From contig NZ_MPHJ01000020.1 in NCBI RefSeq assembly GCF_001957125.1, positions 30,662 through 94,661 on the forward strand: a stretch of DNA of 64,000 bases. The letters run 5' to 3'. This DNA comes from Shewanella sp. UCD-KL12. GTDB taxonomy: Bacteria; Pseudomonadota; Gammaproteobacteria; Enterobacterales; Shewanellaceae. This document shows positions 35,525 to 45,034 of the stretch, piece after piece. The stretch's first letter is position 1. Each line of letters begins with the position of its first letter. The notes under the pieces are model-generated. The model did not search any database. It had not been told where the DNA came from and saw only the letters and a list, made by a program, of their open reading frames with translations. A program made the position numbers and the translations under genes.

Positions 35525-35992
35525 TTAGCCCGTCAGTGGTGCATAGCTTGCTTGAGTCATCAACAGAAGTTGCTCTGGTTCAAGTGCGATATCCAGTCCC
35601 CTTTGCCCGCCACTGACGTAAATTCTATCGAGATTTTCTGCTGTCAGATCTACAAATGTTATTAGCCGTTTTTTCTGTGCGATAGGGCTGACACCGCCAA
35701 GTTTGTAACCGGTTGAGCGTTGTACGTCATCACTATTGGCCATAACAGCTTTTTTGGCTTTAGCAGCTTTGGCAATCTGTTTCATGTTGAGTTTAGTGTC
35801 GACGGGAATAATGGCTACCACTAGCTGTTTGCTATCGAGTTGCACAACTAAAGTTTTAAATACATATCTACTTTCAAGATTCAGCTTTTCAACAGCTTCT
35901 AGCCCATAGGAGTCACAGCCTGTTTCATGCTGATATTCATGAGTGGTGAATGCTATCTTGGCCTTTTTTAATGCATTAATCGCAGGCGTCAT
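35525..35992 (-). CDS. ybaK: Cys-tRNA(Pro)/Cys-tRNA(Cys) deacylase YbaK
   Basis: 155 residues, typical for YbaK/EbsC. Family stretches include FKTLVVQLDSKQLVVAIIPVD, containing an editing-domain Lys, and KLGGVSPIAQKKRL. It clears mischarged Cys-tRNA(Pro) formed by prolyl-tRNA synthetase. It lies 17 bp after the GNAT gene on the same strand, so the two may be co-transcribed. Confidence 0.95.
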   Translation of the reverse strand: MTPAINALKKAKIAFTTHEYQHETGCDSYGLEAVEKLNLESRYVFKTLVVQLDSKQLVVAIIPVDTKLNMKQIAKAAKAKKAVMANSDDVQRSTGYKLGGVSPIAQKKRLITFVDLTAENLDRIYVSGGQRGLDIALEPEQLLLMTQASYAPLTG

Positions 35993-36009
35993 ATTTTTCG
36001 CTCTTCACT

Positions 36010-36516
36010 TTAAATTTGATTTATCTCTAACTTCATCACCAATACGTCGATGTTGTGATAGGTCACTTGCTCGATGCTTTCCCAGCCCATCTTCTTATAG
36101 AGGCCACCTGAGTGATCTTCAGTTTGAAGATATAACTCCTTCACACCATATTTTTGGGTTAAAGCTAAGATACCGTTTATCAGTCTTTGTGCTACTGATT
36201 TGCCTCTGTGAGCTTTATCTACATAGACACCGCCGAGCCAATGTGATGTTTCAGGGTAGGTGGTCATCTCTTGAAAACGTAATTGGGCGGCTGCGATAAT
36301 TCGCTTCTTGCCATCGTTATCTTTTTCTACAGCTAATAAGATTAAAGGCAGCTCATCGCGATTCAGGTAACCCGTTAGTTTGCTTTCCAAGGCATGGGTC
36401 GAGCGGCTAGCGTCATTAGTATTATTGTCCGAAGAAATATAGCCCCACTCATCACTATACCATTTGGCAATTTGTGGGATTGCTTCAGGTTGATCTGCTA
36501 GTAATACTAGCTCCAT
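36010..36516 (-). CDS. GNAT family N-acetyltransferase
   Basis: A 168-residue acetyltransferase. The acetyl-CoA-binding motif A is LGGVYVDKAHRGKSVAQRLINGIL near residue 90, followed by the motif B region LYLQTEDHSGGLYKKMGWE. The substrate cannot be inferred. It is first in a two-gene unit with ybaK and lies between a terminator and the fad region. Confidence 0.88.
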   Translation of the reverse strand: MELVLLADQPEAIPQIAKWYSDEWGYISSDNNTNDASRSTHALESKLTGYLNRDELPLILLAVEKDNDGKKRIIAAAQLRFQEMTTYPETSHWLGGVYVDKAHRGKSVAQRLINGILALTQKYGVKELYLQTEDHSGGLYKKMGWESIEQVTYHNIDVLVMKLEINQI

Positions 36517-36605
36517 CTTTTAGCTCCAGACTTATTTGAGGTAGACTATTTTTGACAGATTTTGTGTCCTTGTTCAAGAGGCGGGAAGTGAATAATGATA
36601 GGGGA

Positions 36606-36621
36606 TGTTCCACGTGGAACA
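36606..36621. promoter_or_regulatory. parS ParB-binding site, exact consensus
   Basis: TGTTCCACGTGGAACA, in the spacer between the GNAT gene and fadA, immediately next to the fadA terminator. Confidence 0.8.
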
Positions 36622-36625
36622 TAAA

Positions 36626-36657
36626 AAAGACCCTAGGAACTTATCATTAGGGTCTTT
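36626..36657 (-). terminator. Rho-independent terminator after fadBA
   Basis: AAAGACCCTA pairs with TAGGGTCTTT around a 12-base loop. The minus-strand product ends in a run of T after the stem. A parS site abuts it. Confidence 0.85.
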
Positions 36658-36684
36658 GTTTTTCATCTTTCAGACGAGAGAAAC

Positions 36685-37848
36685 TTAAGGTCTTTCAAAG
36701 ATGGTCGCAATACCTTGACCTAAGCCGATACACATAGTGGCTAGACCATATTTAGCATCTTTGCTTTCCATCAAGTTGATCAAGGTCGTAGATATGCGGG
36801 TACCAGAGCAACCTAGTGGATGGCCGAGTGCTATCGCGCCGCCATTGAGGTTAATCTTGTCATCGACGACATCCATCAAGCCTAAGTCTTTCACACATGG
36901 CAGTGATTGAGCTGCAAAAGCTTCATTAAGCTCAATAACATCGAGATCGTCGATAGATAAATTAGCGCGCTCTAAAGCTTTCTTCGTCGCAGGAACTGGT
37001 CCATAACCCATGATGGCAGCATCACAACCAGCAACAGCCATAGAGCGGATACGTGCACGAATAGGCAGACCTAACTCTTTGGCTTTCTCCTCTTCCATAA
37101 CTAACATGGCTGAAGCACCGTCAGAAAGAGCTGAAGAGGTTCCAGCTGTTACTGTACCGTTAGCAGGATCAAATGCTGGGCGTAAACCCGATAGTGACTC
37201 AACCGATGTTTCAGGGCGAATCACTTCATCATGTTCTACTGTGATGAGTGCGCCATCTGCGTCATGACCTTCTACTGGATGAATTTCGTTAGCGAAACGG
37301 CCTTCAACGGTAGCTGCATGTGCACGTTGGTGAGAGCGTACTGCAAACTCATCTTGTTGCTCACGAGTAATGCCGTGCATCTTGCCAAGCATCTCAGCTG
37401 TAAGACCCATCATGCCAGATGCTTTTGCTACGTTATTGGCAAGACCTGGGTGAAAGTCGACACCATGGTTCATTGGCACATGACCCATGTGTTCAACACC
37501 ACCAACGATAAATGCATCACCTTGACCTGTCATGATTGCACGAGCTGCTTGATGTAATGCATCCATTGATGAACCACATAAACGGTTAACTGTCACACCG
37601 CCAATTTGCTTAGGCAGGCCGGCAAGCAAAGATGCGTTACGAGCGATATTGAAGCCTTGCTCTAACGTTTGCTGTACACAACCCCAAATAACATCTTCAA
37701 TGGTGTTCGGATCTAATTGAGGATTACGCTTAACAAGCGCCTTCATTAATTCTGCAGAGAGAGTTTCTGCACGTACATTTCTAAATACTCCAGCCTTAGA
37801 GCGGCCCATGGGAGTACGGATGCAATCTACGATAACTGCTTGTTTCAT
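36685..37848 (-). CDS. fadA: 3-ketoacyl-CoA thiolase FadA (beta subunit of the fatty-acid oxidation complex)
   Basis: 387 residues, as in E. coli. It starts MKQAVIVDCIRTPMGRSKAG; the nucleophilic Cys is in NRLCGSSMDALHQAARAI near residue 90, and the C-terminal ALGHPLGCSGTRI and CIGLGQG carry the other active His and Cys. It splits 3-ketoacyl-CoA with CoA in the last step of beta-oxidation. The ATG at 37848 has AAGGA eight bases upstream; the GTG at 37866 gives an atypical extension. It lies 18 bp after fadB in the same operon. Confidence 0.98.
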   Translation of the reverse strand: MKQAVIVDCIRTPMGRSKAGVFRNVRAETLSAELMKALVKRNPQLDPNTIEDVIWGCVQQTLEQGFNIARNASLLAGLPKQIGGVTVNRLCGSSMDALHQAARAIMTGQGDAFIVGGVEHMGHVPMNHGVDFHPGLANNVAKASGMMGLTAEMLGKMHGITREQQDEFAVRSHQRAHAATVEGRFANEIHPVEGHDADGALITVEHDEVIRPETSVESLSGLRPAFDPANGTVTAGTSSALSDGASAMLVMEEEKAKELGLPIRARIRSMAVAGCDAAIMGYGPVPATKKALERANLSIDDLDVIELNEAFAAQSLPCVKDLGLMDVVDDKINLNGGAIALGHPLGCSGTRISTTLINLMESKDAKYGLATMCIGLGQGIATIFERP

Positions 37849-37866
37849 TGTTTTATTCCTTCCCAC

Positions 37867-40020
37867 TTATTTAGTCTGGTAGTAACTGCCATTATTTGCA
37901 GCCAGTTCACGCATAGCATCAGTGACTTGATACAGGCCACCTAAGTGAGCATATTTATCGGCAAGTGCAACGAAGTTAGCAACACCCATGGTATCAATGT
38001 AACGGAATACGCCGCCACGGAATGGTGGGAAACCTAGGCCATAAACTAGCCCCATATCGGCTTCAGCTGGCGTGGCTATGATTCCCTCTTCGAGACAGCG
38101 TACTGTTTCGATGATCATTGGGATCATAGTACGAGCGATGATCTCATCAGATTCAAACTGCTTAAGCTCACCGAATTCAGCGCCTAACAATTCATAACTC
38201 ACAGCATCGACATCTTTCTTTGGTTTGCCGCGACGGTCGACAGAGTATGAATAAAAGCCTTTGCTATTCTTTTGACCGAAGCGCTCAGCATCGAACATGA
38301 TATCGATGGCATCTTTGCCCTCTTTTGCCATGCGATCTGGGAAGCCTTCAGCCATTACAGCTTGTGCATGGTGACCCGTATCTAAACCGACAACATCCAG
38401 TAAGTATGCTGGGCCCATTGGCCAACCGAACTGCTTCTCCATCACTTTATCGATAGCTGCGAAGTCCGCGCCATCGGCAAGTAGACCACTGAAGCCAGCA
38501 AAGTATGGGAAGAGTACGCGGTTAACAAAGAAACCTGGGCAGTCATTAACAACGATAGGGGTTTTACCCATCTTGCTGGCATAAGCTACGACAGAAGCTA
38601 TTGTCTCTTCAGAGCTATTTTCACCACGGATAACTTCAACAAGCGGCATCTTATGTACCGGGTTAAAGAAGTGCATGCCGCAGAAGCGTTCAGGCTTTTT
38701 GAGCGATTTAGCGAGTAGGTTGATTGAGATAGTCGATGTGTTTGAGGTGATGATGGCATCATCTGCAACATTCTGCTCAACTTCAGCGAGCACCATAGAC
38801 TTAACTTTTGGATGTTCGACAACAGCTTCTACCACCACGTCGACATCTTTAACTGGAGTGTAGTCTAGAGTGGCTGTGATGTTGTTAAGCACCTTAGCCA
38901 TCTTCTCTGGTGTAGAGCGCCCACGTTTAATCTGCGCTGCAAGAAGCTTAGAGGCTTCACCTAGACCTAAATCTAGAGCAGGTTGAGCAATATCTTTCAT
39001 CACAATCGGTGTGCCTTTACTGGCACTTTGATAAGCGATACCGCCACCCATGATACCTGCACCGAGTACGGCGGCTGTATCAACATTCTTAGCGAGCTTA
39101 CCCGCTTTCTTTGCTTTACCTTTGACCAACTGGTCGTTAAGGAATATGCCGATGAGTGCCTGAGCAACATCAGTTTTGGCTAGCTTGATAAATGCCTGAT
39201 GCTCGACTTTTAATGCTTCTGCACGACCCAGGCTAGCTGCTTGCTCTATGACACTAATCGCTGTCATTGGAGCTGGGTAATGTTTACCTGCAATCTTGAA
39301 TACCATGCCCTTTGCTGTTGCAAATGACATCATAGCTTCTAGTTTCGGTAAGGTAAGAGGGGCTTGCTTACGAGCACGACGAGACTGCCAATCAAGCTTT
39401 TCACTCACAGCATCTTTCAGCATTTGAATTGCTGACGACTCTAATTTTTCAGGTGCTACGATTGCATCGATTGCCCCCACTTTTAATGCTGCTTCAGGAC
39501 GTTGGTCCTTGCCGCTCGTTATCCACTCAAGCGCATTATCTGTACCGATAAGGCGTGGTAGACGAACGGTACCACCAAAGCCTGGAACTAGGCCTAGTTT
39601 TGACTCAGGAAGACCTACTCGTGCGCTCGTATCTGCGATACGGAAATCGGTAGCCAGAACGGTTTCAAAGCCACCGCCCAGTGCAAAACCATTGATGGCT
39701 GAGATAGTAGGGAAAGGTAGATCTTCAATTTTGTTGAAAACTACATTTGCTTCCGCTATCCAAGGAAGAAGTACGCTATCGTCTTGAGCGAAAAGCCCAA
39801 GGAACTCTGTAATATCAGCGCCAACAATAAAGGCACCTTTACCAGAGGTTAGGACTAAAGCTTGGACGGCTGAATTTTGTTTAATTGCATCAAGTGCAGC
39901 GTTGAGTGAGTCAATGGTTTCTCTATCTAACTTATTGACTGAACCTGCTGAATTAAAGCAGAGCCGAGCGATGTTATCTTCAAGTAACTCAACCTGAATC
40001 GTAGGACTTTGGTAGATCAT
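37867..40020 (-). CDS. fadB: Fatty-acid oxidation complex alpha subunit FadB
   Basis: 717 residues. The N-terminal enoyl-CoA hydratase/isomerase domain has INGFALGGGFETVLATDFRIAD near residue 110. The C-terminal 3-hydroxyacyl-CoA dehydrogenase has the NAD-binding motif VLGAGIMGGGIAYQSA near residue 317 and FNPVHKMPLVEVI. It catalyses hydration and oxidation steps of beta-oxidation and forms a complex with FadA. First gene of fadBA. The upstream region carries a likely fatty-acid-responsive operator. Confidence 0.98.
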   Translation of the reverse strand: MIYQSPTIQVELLEDNIARLCFNSAGSVNKLDRETIDSLNAALDAIKQNSAVQALVLTSGKGAFIVGADITEFLGLFAQDDSVLLPWIAEANVVFNKIEDLPFPTISAINGFALGGGFETVLATDFRIADTSARVGLPESKLGLVPGFGGTVRLPRLIGTDNALEWITSGKDQRPEAALKVGAIDAIVAPEKLESSAIQMLKDAVSEKLDWQSRRARKQAPLTLPKLEAMMSFATAKGMVFKIAGKHYPAPMTAISVIEQAASLGRAEALKVEHQAFIKLAKTDVAQALIGIFLNDQLVKGKAKKAGKLAKNVDTAAVLGAGIMGGGIAYQSASKGTPIVMKDIAQPALDLGLGEASKLLAAQIKRGRSTPEKMAKVLNNITATLDYTPVKDVDVVVEAVVEHPKVKSMVLAEVEQNVADDAIITSNTSTISINLLAKSLKKPERFCGMHFFNPVHKMPLVEVIRGENSSEETIASVVAYASKMGKTPIVVNDCPGFFVNRVLFPYFAGFSGLLADGADFAAIDKVMEKQFGWPMGPAYLLDVVGLDTGHHAQAVMAEGFPDRMAKEGKDAIDIMFDAERFGQKNSKGFYSYSVDRRGKPKKDVDAVSYELLGAEFGELKQFESDEIIARTMIPMIIETVRCLEEGIIATPAEADMGLVYGLGFPPFRGGVFRYIDTMGVANFVALADKYAHLGGLYQVTDAMRELAANNGSYYQTK

Positions 40021-40160
40021 TGCTTGCTTCCTTTTGCGTGATACCCGTCTTAGAATATTTATAACTAGTGGTAGGGTAATTTACTATCTCGCCTTAGGTC
40101 ATCATCTGACCAGTTGCTTGTCAGTGTGCGACGAAATTAAGTAAATTACAACACCCAATT

Positions 40161-40174
40161 TAAACACTTGTTTG
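40161..40174. promoter_or_regulatory. Possible PsrA-type operator upstream of fadBA
   Basis: TAAACACTTGTTTG fits the fatty-acid-responsive PsrA pattern (G/C)AAAC-N4-GTTT(G/C) with one mismatch. It lies 140 bp before the fadB start, in the divergent fadB-pepQ interval. A FadR-like half site TGACCAGTT occurs at about 40108-40116 but lacks its partner half. Confidence 0.4.
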
Positions 40175-40337
40175 ATTGTCGCTTTGGTAGAGGGTTTTTT
40201 CTGCTTTATGTTAGACTGCTTTCAAGTGTTAAATAGCTTTTAAAAAGTGTAGTCAATCGTGTTGATAATGAGCGCGAACTACTCGCTATACTTAGTACGT
40301 TTTAAGTAATAAGAACAACTAATAATAGGATGTAGCC

Positions 40338-41657
40338 ATGGATCTGCTCGCTAATCATTACCTTGCTCATATCACTGAATTGAATCGCCGTGTGGCAGAC
40401 ATTGTTTCTCGCGAAAATTTATCTGGTTTAGTGATCCACTCTGGACAACCACATCGGCAGTTTTTAGATGATATGGATTACCCTTTTAAGGTTAACCCTC
40501 ACTTTAAAGCTTGGTTACCCGTTTTAGATAATCCTCATTGCTGGTTGTTGGTCAATGGTAAAGATAAGCCGCAATTGATTTTTTATCGCCCAGTAGATTT
40601 TTGGCATAAAGTGGCCGATGTTCCAGATAACTTCTGGAGTGAGCATATTGAGATAAAACTACTGACTAAGGCTGATAAGGTGGCTGATCTCCTGCCTAAA
40701 GATATAGGTCAATGGGCATATATTGGTGAGCATTTAGATGTAGCGGAAGTGCTTGGCTTTAAAACTAGAAACCCTGATGCCGTGATGAGTTATCTGCATT
40801 ATCACAGAGCAACTAAAACTCAATATGAGCTTGAATGTTTAAGGCGAGCAAATGAAATTGCTGTCGGTGGTCATGTCGCAGCTAAAAATGCTTTCTATAA
40901 TGGTGCGAGTGAATTTGAGATCCAGCAAGCCTACTTGACTGCGACCAACCAAGGGGAGAATGAAGTTCCTTACGCAAATATAGTAGCGTTAAATCGTAAT
41001 GCATCAATTTTACATTACACTAAGCTTGAGCATGCCAGTCCCCACCCAAGACAGTCATTCCTTATAGACGCTGGGGCAAACTTCTTTGGTTATGCTTCAG
41101 ATATTACCCGTACCTATTCATTTGAAAAGAATATCTTTAGTGATCTGATTGCTGCGATGAATCGCGCGCAACTCGAGTTGGTTGATTTGATGAAGTCGGG
41201 AGTTAAATATGTGGATCTTCATATTGAAACTCACAAAAAAATTGGCCAGATAATGCTAGATTTTAATATTGCGACCGGCGATGTAGAAGGTTTAATTGAG
41301 CAGGGGATCACCAATGTATTTTTCCCTCATGGATTAGGTCATATGTTGGGGTTACAAGTTCATGATATGGGCGGCTTCCTTCACGATGAACGTGGCACAC
41401 ATATCTCAGCACCCGAGGCTCATCCTTTCTTACGATGCACTCGAACATTAGCTGTAAATCAAGTGCTGACCATAGAGCCTGGGATCTATATTATTGACTC
41501 ACTTCTTGAAGGCTTAAAGCAGGACAAGCGTCAGACTCAAATCAATTGGGACACCATAGACAAATTGCGTCCATTCGGTGGTATTAGAATTGAAGATAAT
41601 GTCATCGTTCATGCCGATAGAAATGAAAATATGACCCGAGAATACGGATTAGATTAA
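40338..41657 (+). CDS. pepQ: Xaa-Pro dipeptidase PepQ
   Basis: 439 residues, the length of E. coli PepQ. The pita-bread metallopeptidase ligands are visible: IDAGANFFGYASDITR (two Asp), FPHGLGHMLGLQVHD (His), LTIEPGIYII (Glu) and GGIRIEDNVIV (Glu). It splits dipeptides with C-terminal proline in the cytoplasm. It is divergent from fadBA and first of pepQ-yigZ-trkH-hemG, the same order as in E. coli. AGGA lies upstream of the ATG. Confidence 0.97.
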   Translation: MDLLANHYLAHITELNRRVADIVSRENLSGLVIHSGQPHRQFLDDMDYPFKVNPHFKAWLPVLDNPHCWLLVNGKDKPQLIFYRPVDFWHKVADVPDNFWSEHIEIKLLTKADKVADLLPKDIGQWAYIGEHLDVAEVLGFKTRNPDAVMSYLHYHRATKTQYELECLRRANEIAVGGHVAAKNAFYNGASEFEIQQAYLTATNQGENEVPYANIVALNRNASILHYTKLEHASPHPRQSFLIDAGANFFGYASDITRTYSFEKNIFSDLIAAMNRAQLELVDLMKSGVKYVDLHIETHKKIGQIMLDFNIATGDVEGLIEQGITNVFFPHGLGHMLGLQVHDMGGFLHDERGTHISAPEAHPFLRCTRTLAVNQVLTIEPGIYIIDSLLEGLKQDKRQTQINWDTIDKLRPFGGIRIEDNVIVHADRNENMTREYGLD

Positions 41658-41787
41658 TCTCACTGCTTGATGCTTACTTGGCATTAATCGTGTTGAAATT
41701 AACTATTAGATAGAGGCTAATTCAGAGCATTTTTGGCCTCTAAATAAACATGAAAGGCTTGTGAGCCTTGAACAAGAGTGACTTGTA

Positions 41788-42402
41788 TTGAACGATAGTT
41801 ATCAGATCCCATCTGTGGATTTAATCGTTGAAGAGGAGATAAAGCATAGCCGCTTTATCTCTTTTATTTTTCATTGCCAGTCGGTGGAACAGCTGAAGTG
41901 TGTACTTACTAACGTGAGGGCGGAATATCCTGGTGCTAACCATTATTGCTATGCTTTTGTGTGCTCAGAGCCAGGAAATAGTGTGGATATTGGCTCCAGT
42001 GATGATGGAGAGCCTGCCGGGAGCGCTGGTCGCCCAATGTTAGCCACGCTACAGGGGGCCAATATTGGTGAGATAGGCGCAATTGTCGTTCGTTATTTTG
42101 GTGGGACTAAACTTGGTGTTGGTGGTTTAGTTCGAGCCTATAGTTCGGGCATCAAACAAGGGCTCACACAACTTGAGACAGAGCTGAAGCAGGTTCGTTA
42201 CCCTGGTTTATTGAGGTGTGAATATGGTCAGCTGCAAGATGTGGAGTTTTTACTGAAAAAATACGATGGGGTAATTTCAGATAGAAACTTTAGCGATACA
42301 GTGACAGTAAGCTTCGAGCTCCCCAGACGGTATCAACAAGAATTGAATATTGATTTGGCGACGATTAGCCAAGGAAAACTCATTGCTGACTTTGAGTTGT
42401 AA
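41788..42402 (+). CDS. yigZ: IMPACT family protein YigZ
   Basis: 204 residues. The UPF0029 N-terminal domain is evident: EEEIKHSRFISFIFHC, then NHYCYAFV, SSDDGEPAGSAGRPML and VVRYFGGTKLGVGGLVRAY. A C-terminal DUF1949-type domain follows. The function is uncertain; the eukaryotic relative IMPACT affects translational control. The start is TTG at 41788, since no ATG fits the expected N-terminus; the exact start is uncertain. Confidence 0.92.
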   Translation: MNDSYQIPSVDLIVEEEIKHSRFISFIFHCQSVEQLKCVLTNVRAEYPGANHYCYAFVCSEPGNSVDIGSSDDGEPAGSAGRPMLATLQGANIGEIGAIVVRYFGGTKLGVGGLVRAYSSGIKQGLTQLETELKQVRYPGLLRCEYGQLQDVEFLLKKYDGVISDRNFSDTVTVSFELPRRYQQELNIDLATISQGKLIADFEL

Positions 42403-42540
42403 TAAGTGGTTTGTTGATGTTTTAGTATGCCATCTGTGATGAGTTATCTAAATGTGCGAAAATGGTGAAATGTGCGCTTATACCTGTCCTTAATTATGAG
42501 GGGAGAGTATTAGGACCAATGGATGAAAAGATAAGCCTAG

Positions 42541-43998
42541 ATGCAATATAGAACAATTATAAGAATAACAGGTTTGCTTATGGGCTTGTTTTCCCTGTCT
42601 CTGCTTCCACCTGCATTGGTTGCGGTGATCTATAAAGATGGGGGCGGTACCGCATTTATTCAGGCATTTGTCTTGAGTCTATTTTTAGGCTTTGCTCTCT
42701 GGTATCCAAACCGAAGGCACAAGAAAGAGCTTAGAACCCGTGAGGGTTTTCTACTCGTTGTTTTATTTTGGGGGGTGCTAGGATCAATTGGTGCCGTCCC
42801 TTTTATATTTTCCAGTCAACCTGATCTGTCTATAACTGATAGTTTCTTCGAATCCTTCTCTGCCTTAACCACGACAGGGGCAACAGTTATTGTTGGCCTA
42901 GACTCACTCCCCAAAGCGATACTCTTCTATCGGCATCTATTACAGTGGCTAGGTGGTATGGGGATTATTGTATTAGCTGTCGCTATTTTGCCAGTTCTTG
43001 GTATTGGTGGAATGCAGCTCTACCGTGCAGAGATGCCCGGGCCTGTAAAAGATAGCAAGATGACCCCCAGGATTGCTGAAACTGCAAAAGCGCTCTGGTA
43101 TATCTACTTTGCACTCACTATTGCTTGTGCATTTGCCTACTGGGTGGCGGGAATGAACGCCTTCGATGCTATTTGCCACTCATTCTCTACCATCGCCATT
43201 GGCGGTTTCTCAACTCATGATGCGAGTATTGGTTACTTCGACAGCACTGCAATCAACATGGTGTGTGTGGTGTTTCTATTGATTGCGGCATTAAACTTCA
43301 GCCTTCACTTTGCTGCATTTACCCGGCGTGGGATCAATCTAAAAGTGTACTTTAAAGATGCTGAATTTAAAGCGCTTATCATAGTGCAGTTGACGCTGAC
43401 AGCTATCTGTTTTGGCACTCTGTATCATTCGGGAATATATGACTCACCAGAAGAGACATTTGATTACGCTCTGTTTCAGGCTGTATCTATCTCTACAACA
43501 GCGGGTTTCGGCACTGAGAGTTTTCATATGTGGCCACTGTTTTTGCCTATGTTACTGCTCTTTTCGAGCTTTATTGGTGGATGTGGAGGCTCGACCGCTG
43601 GCGGTATTAAGGTCATGAGAATGATCTTACTATTTAAACAAGGCTCCCGAGAGTTAAAAAGATTGGTTCACCCCAGAGGTATGTTTTCTATCCGTATTGG
43701 GGGGAAAGCTTTACCTGAGAGAGTTATCGATGCGGTATGGGGGTTTTTCTCAGCCTATGCCCTAGTATTTGTCATCTGCATGTTGGCGTTAATGGCGATG
43801 GGCATGGACAATATTACCGCTTTTAGTGCTACGGCTGCTTGTTTAAATAACCTAGGCCCAGGCTTAGGAGAGGTGGCAAGTAACTACGCGAGCATTAATG
43901 ATGGCTCTAAGTGGATACTCTTGCTTGCTATGTTGTTTGGGCGACTCGAGGTTTTTACACTTTTAGTCCTATTTACACCAACATTTTGGCGAAATTAA
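42541..43998 (+). CDS. trkH: Potassium uptake protein TrkH (first copy)
   Basis: 485 residues with about ten membrane-spanning segments. It has the four pore-loop repeats of the Trk/Ktr family, recognisable as SALTTTGATVI, TIAIGGFSTHD, SISTTAGFGTE and NNLGPGLGE, and the SSFIGGCGGSTAGGIKVMR stretch. It moves K+ with the peripheral TrkA. Third of the pepQ-yigZ-trkH-hemG series. A second TrkH lies at 47020-48462. Confidence 0.97.
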   Translation: MQYRTIIRITGLLMGLFSLSLLPPALVAVIYKDGGGTAFIQAFVLSLFLGFALWYPNRRHKKELRTREGFLLVVLFWGVLGSIGAVPFIFSSQPDLSITDSFFESFSALTTTGATVIVGLDSLPKAILFYRHLLQWLGGMGIIVLAVAILPVLGIGGMQLYRAEMPGPVKDSKMTPRIAETAKALWYIYFALTIACAFAYWVAGMNAFDAICHSFSTIAIGGFSTHDASIGYFDSTAINMVCVVFLLIAALNFSLHFAAFTRRGINLKVYFKDAEFKALIIVQLTLTAICFGTLYHSGIYDSPEETFDYALFQAVSISTTAGFGTESFHMWPLFLPMLLLFSSFIGGCGGSTAGGIKVMRMILLFKQGSRELKRLVHPRGMFSIRIGGKALPERVIDAVWGFFSAYALVFVICMLALMAMGMDNITAFSATAACLNNLGPGLGEVASNYASINDGSKWILLLAMLFGRLEVFTLLVLFTPTFWRN

Positions 43999-44111
43999 GC
44001 TCGAATTAAACCTTTGCACTATAGTATTGACGGCTACACTTTTATTTAATTTATATAGAACCGTACCTTAAATGGTCTGTTGTTTTTTACCTCTATTATT
44101 CAGGAAATTTG

Positions 44112-44639
44112 ATGAGCAACACGTTAATTATCTACTCTACTGTCGATGGCCAAACTAAAGATATCTGTAAGCTTGTCCAGGGGATAAACGAAGGTGCTGG
44201 TGATAGTGTTACTTTAGCTTCTTTGGAGGAGGCTCATGCTTTAAACCTCTCATATTTTGATAAGATTCTGATAGGTGCGAGTATTCGTTATGGTAAGCAT
44301 AGGCCTGAGCTATATCAGTATATTAACCGTCATCAAGCAGTGCTAAATGCCAAGAAAAATGCCTTTTTTACAGTGAATGTTGTAGCTAGAAAACCTGAAA
44401 AAAATACGCCAGAAACGAACCCATATATGAAAAAGTTTTTGGACTTATCTCTTTGGAAGCCACAACAGCTAGCCGTTTTTGCTGGGAAGATTGATTACCC
44501 TAAATACCGCTTCTTTGATAAGACGATGATCCGCTTTATTATGTGGATGACAAAAGGGCCAACTGACACATCTGGCACCTATGAGTTTACCGATTGGGAG
44601 CAAGTCGAAGAGTTTGCTAAGGCTTTTGCTGATAGATAG
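44112..44639 (+). CDS. hemG: Protoporphyrinogen IX dehydrogenase HemG (first copy)
   Basis: 175 residues. A flavodoxin-like FMN protein: it starts with the phosphate-binding IIYSTVDGQTKDICK and continues with NVVARKPEKNTPETNPYMKKF, the insert typical of HemG, and GPTDTSGTYEFTDWEQV. It oxidises protoporphyrinogen to protoporphyrin, the penultimate step of haem synthesis, using quinones. The ATG at 44112 has AGGAA seven bases upstream. A paralogue lies at 45234-45773. Confidence 0.95.
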   Translation: MSNTLIIYSTVDGQTKDICKLVQGINEGAGDSVTLASLEEAHALNLSYFDKILIGASIRYGKHRPELYQYINRHQAVLNAKKNAFFTVNVVARKPEKNTPETNPYMKKFLDLSLWKPQQLAVFAGKIDYPKYRFFDKTMIRFIMWMTKGPTDTSGTYEFTDWEQVEEFAKAFADR

Positions 44640-44668
44640 GTATAGCTGTGAGATCTGTGTTTAAAAAC

Positions 44669-44697
44669 AAAATGCCAGTCAAGTGACTGGCATTTTT
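44669..44697. terminator. Bidirectional terminator between hemG and the ArsR gene
   Basis: AATGCCAGTCA and TGACTGGCATT form an eleven-bp stem followed by five T on the plus strand and A-rich sequence before it, so it can serve both convergent genes. Confidence 0.88.
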
Positions 44698-44728
44698 CTA
44701 TATCAATTTATTTACAGGTTCAAAAATT

Positions 44729-45034
44729 TTAATTACAAAACTGCTTGTGCATAATTGAGATCACTTCAGTGACCTGTTCGTTTTTAAGCGAGTAATAAAC
44801 GACTTGTGAACTCTTACGCGTAGAAACCAGATCTTGTGCTCTCAATACGGCTAAATGCTGTGATAACGCCGATTGGCTTAGAGGTACGGTTTCGTTTAGC
44901 GCTGTCACACTCAACTCATTATCCAGTAGTAGGCATAAGATCATCAATCGATTTGGGTTTGCGATCGCTTTCAACCATTTCGCTGCATTCTCAGCGTTGG
45001 TTACCATGGCATCTATATCGATATCTTTTTGCAT
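44729..45034 (-). CDS. ArsR family transcriptional regulator
   Basis: A 101-residue winged-helix protein. The segment WLKAIANPNRLMILCLLLDNELSVTAL, then LSQSALSQHLAVLRAQDLVSTRKSSQVVYYSL, is standard for small ArsR/SmtB repressors. Only one Cys lies in the DNA-binding half, so the classic metal-site Cys pair is not evident; a redox or sulfide-responsive role is possible. It is divergent from the second hemG across 199 bp and could control it. Confidence 0.88.
   Translation of the reverse strand: MQKDIDIDAMVTNAENAAKWLKAIANPNRLMILCLLLDNELSVTALNETVPLSQSALSQHLAVLRAQDLVSTRKSSQVVYYSLKNEQVTEVISIMHKQFCN

Noticed and set aside
41711..41742. Terminator between pepQ and yigZ
   Set aside because: The stem TAGAGGC/GCCTCTA has a long loop and no T-run after it.
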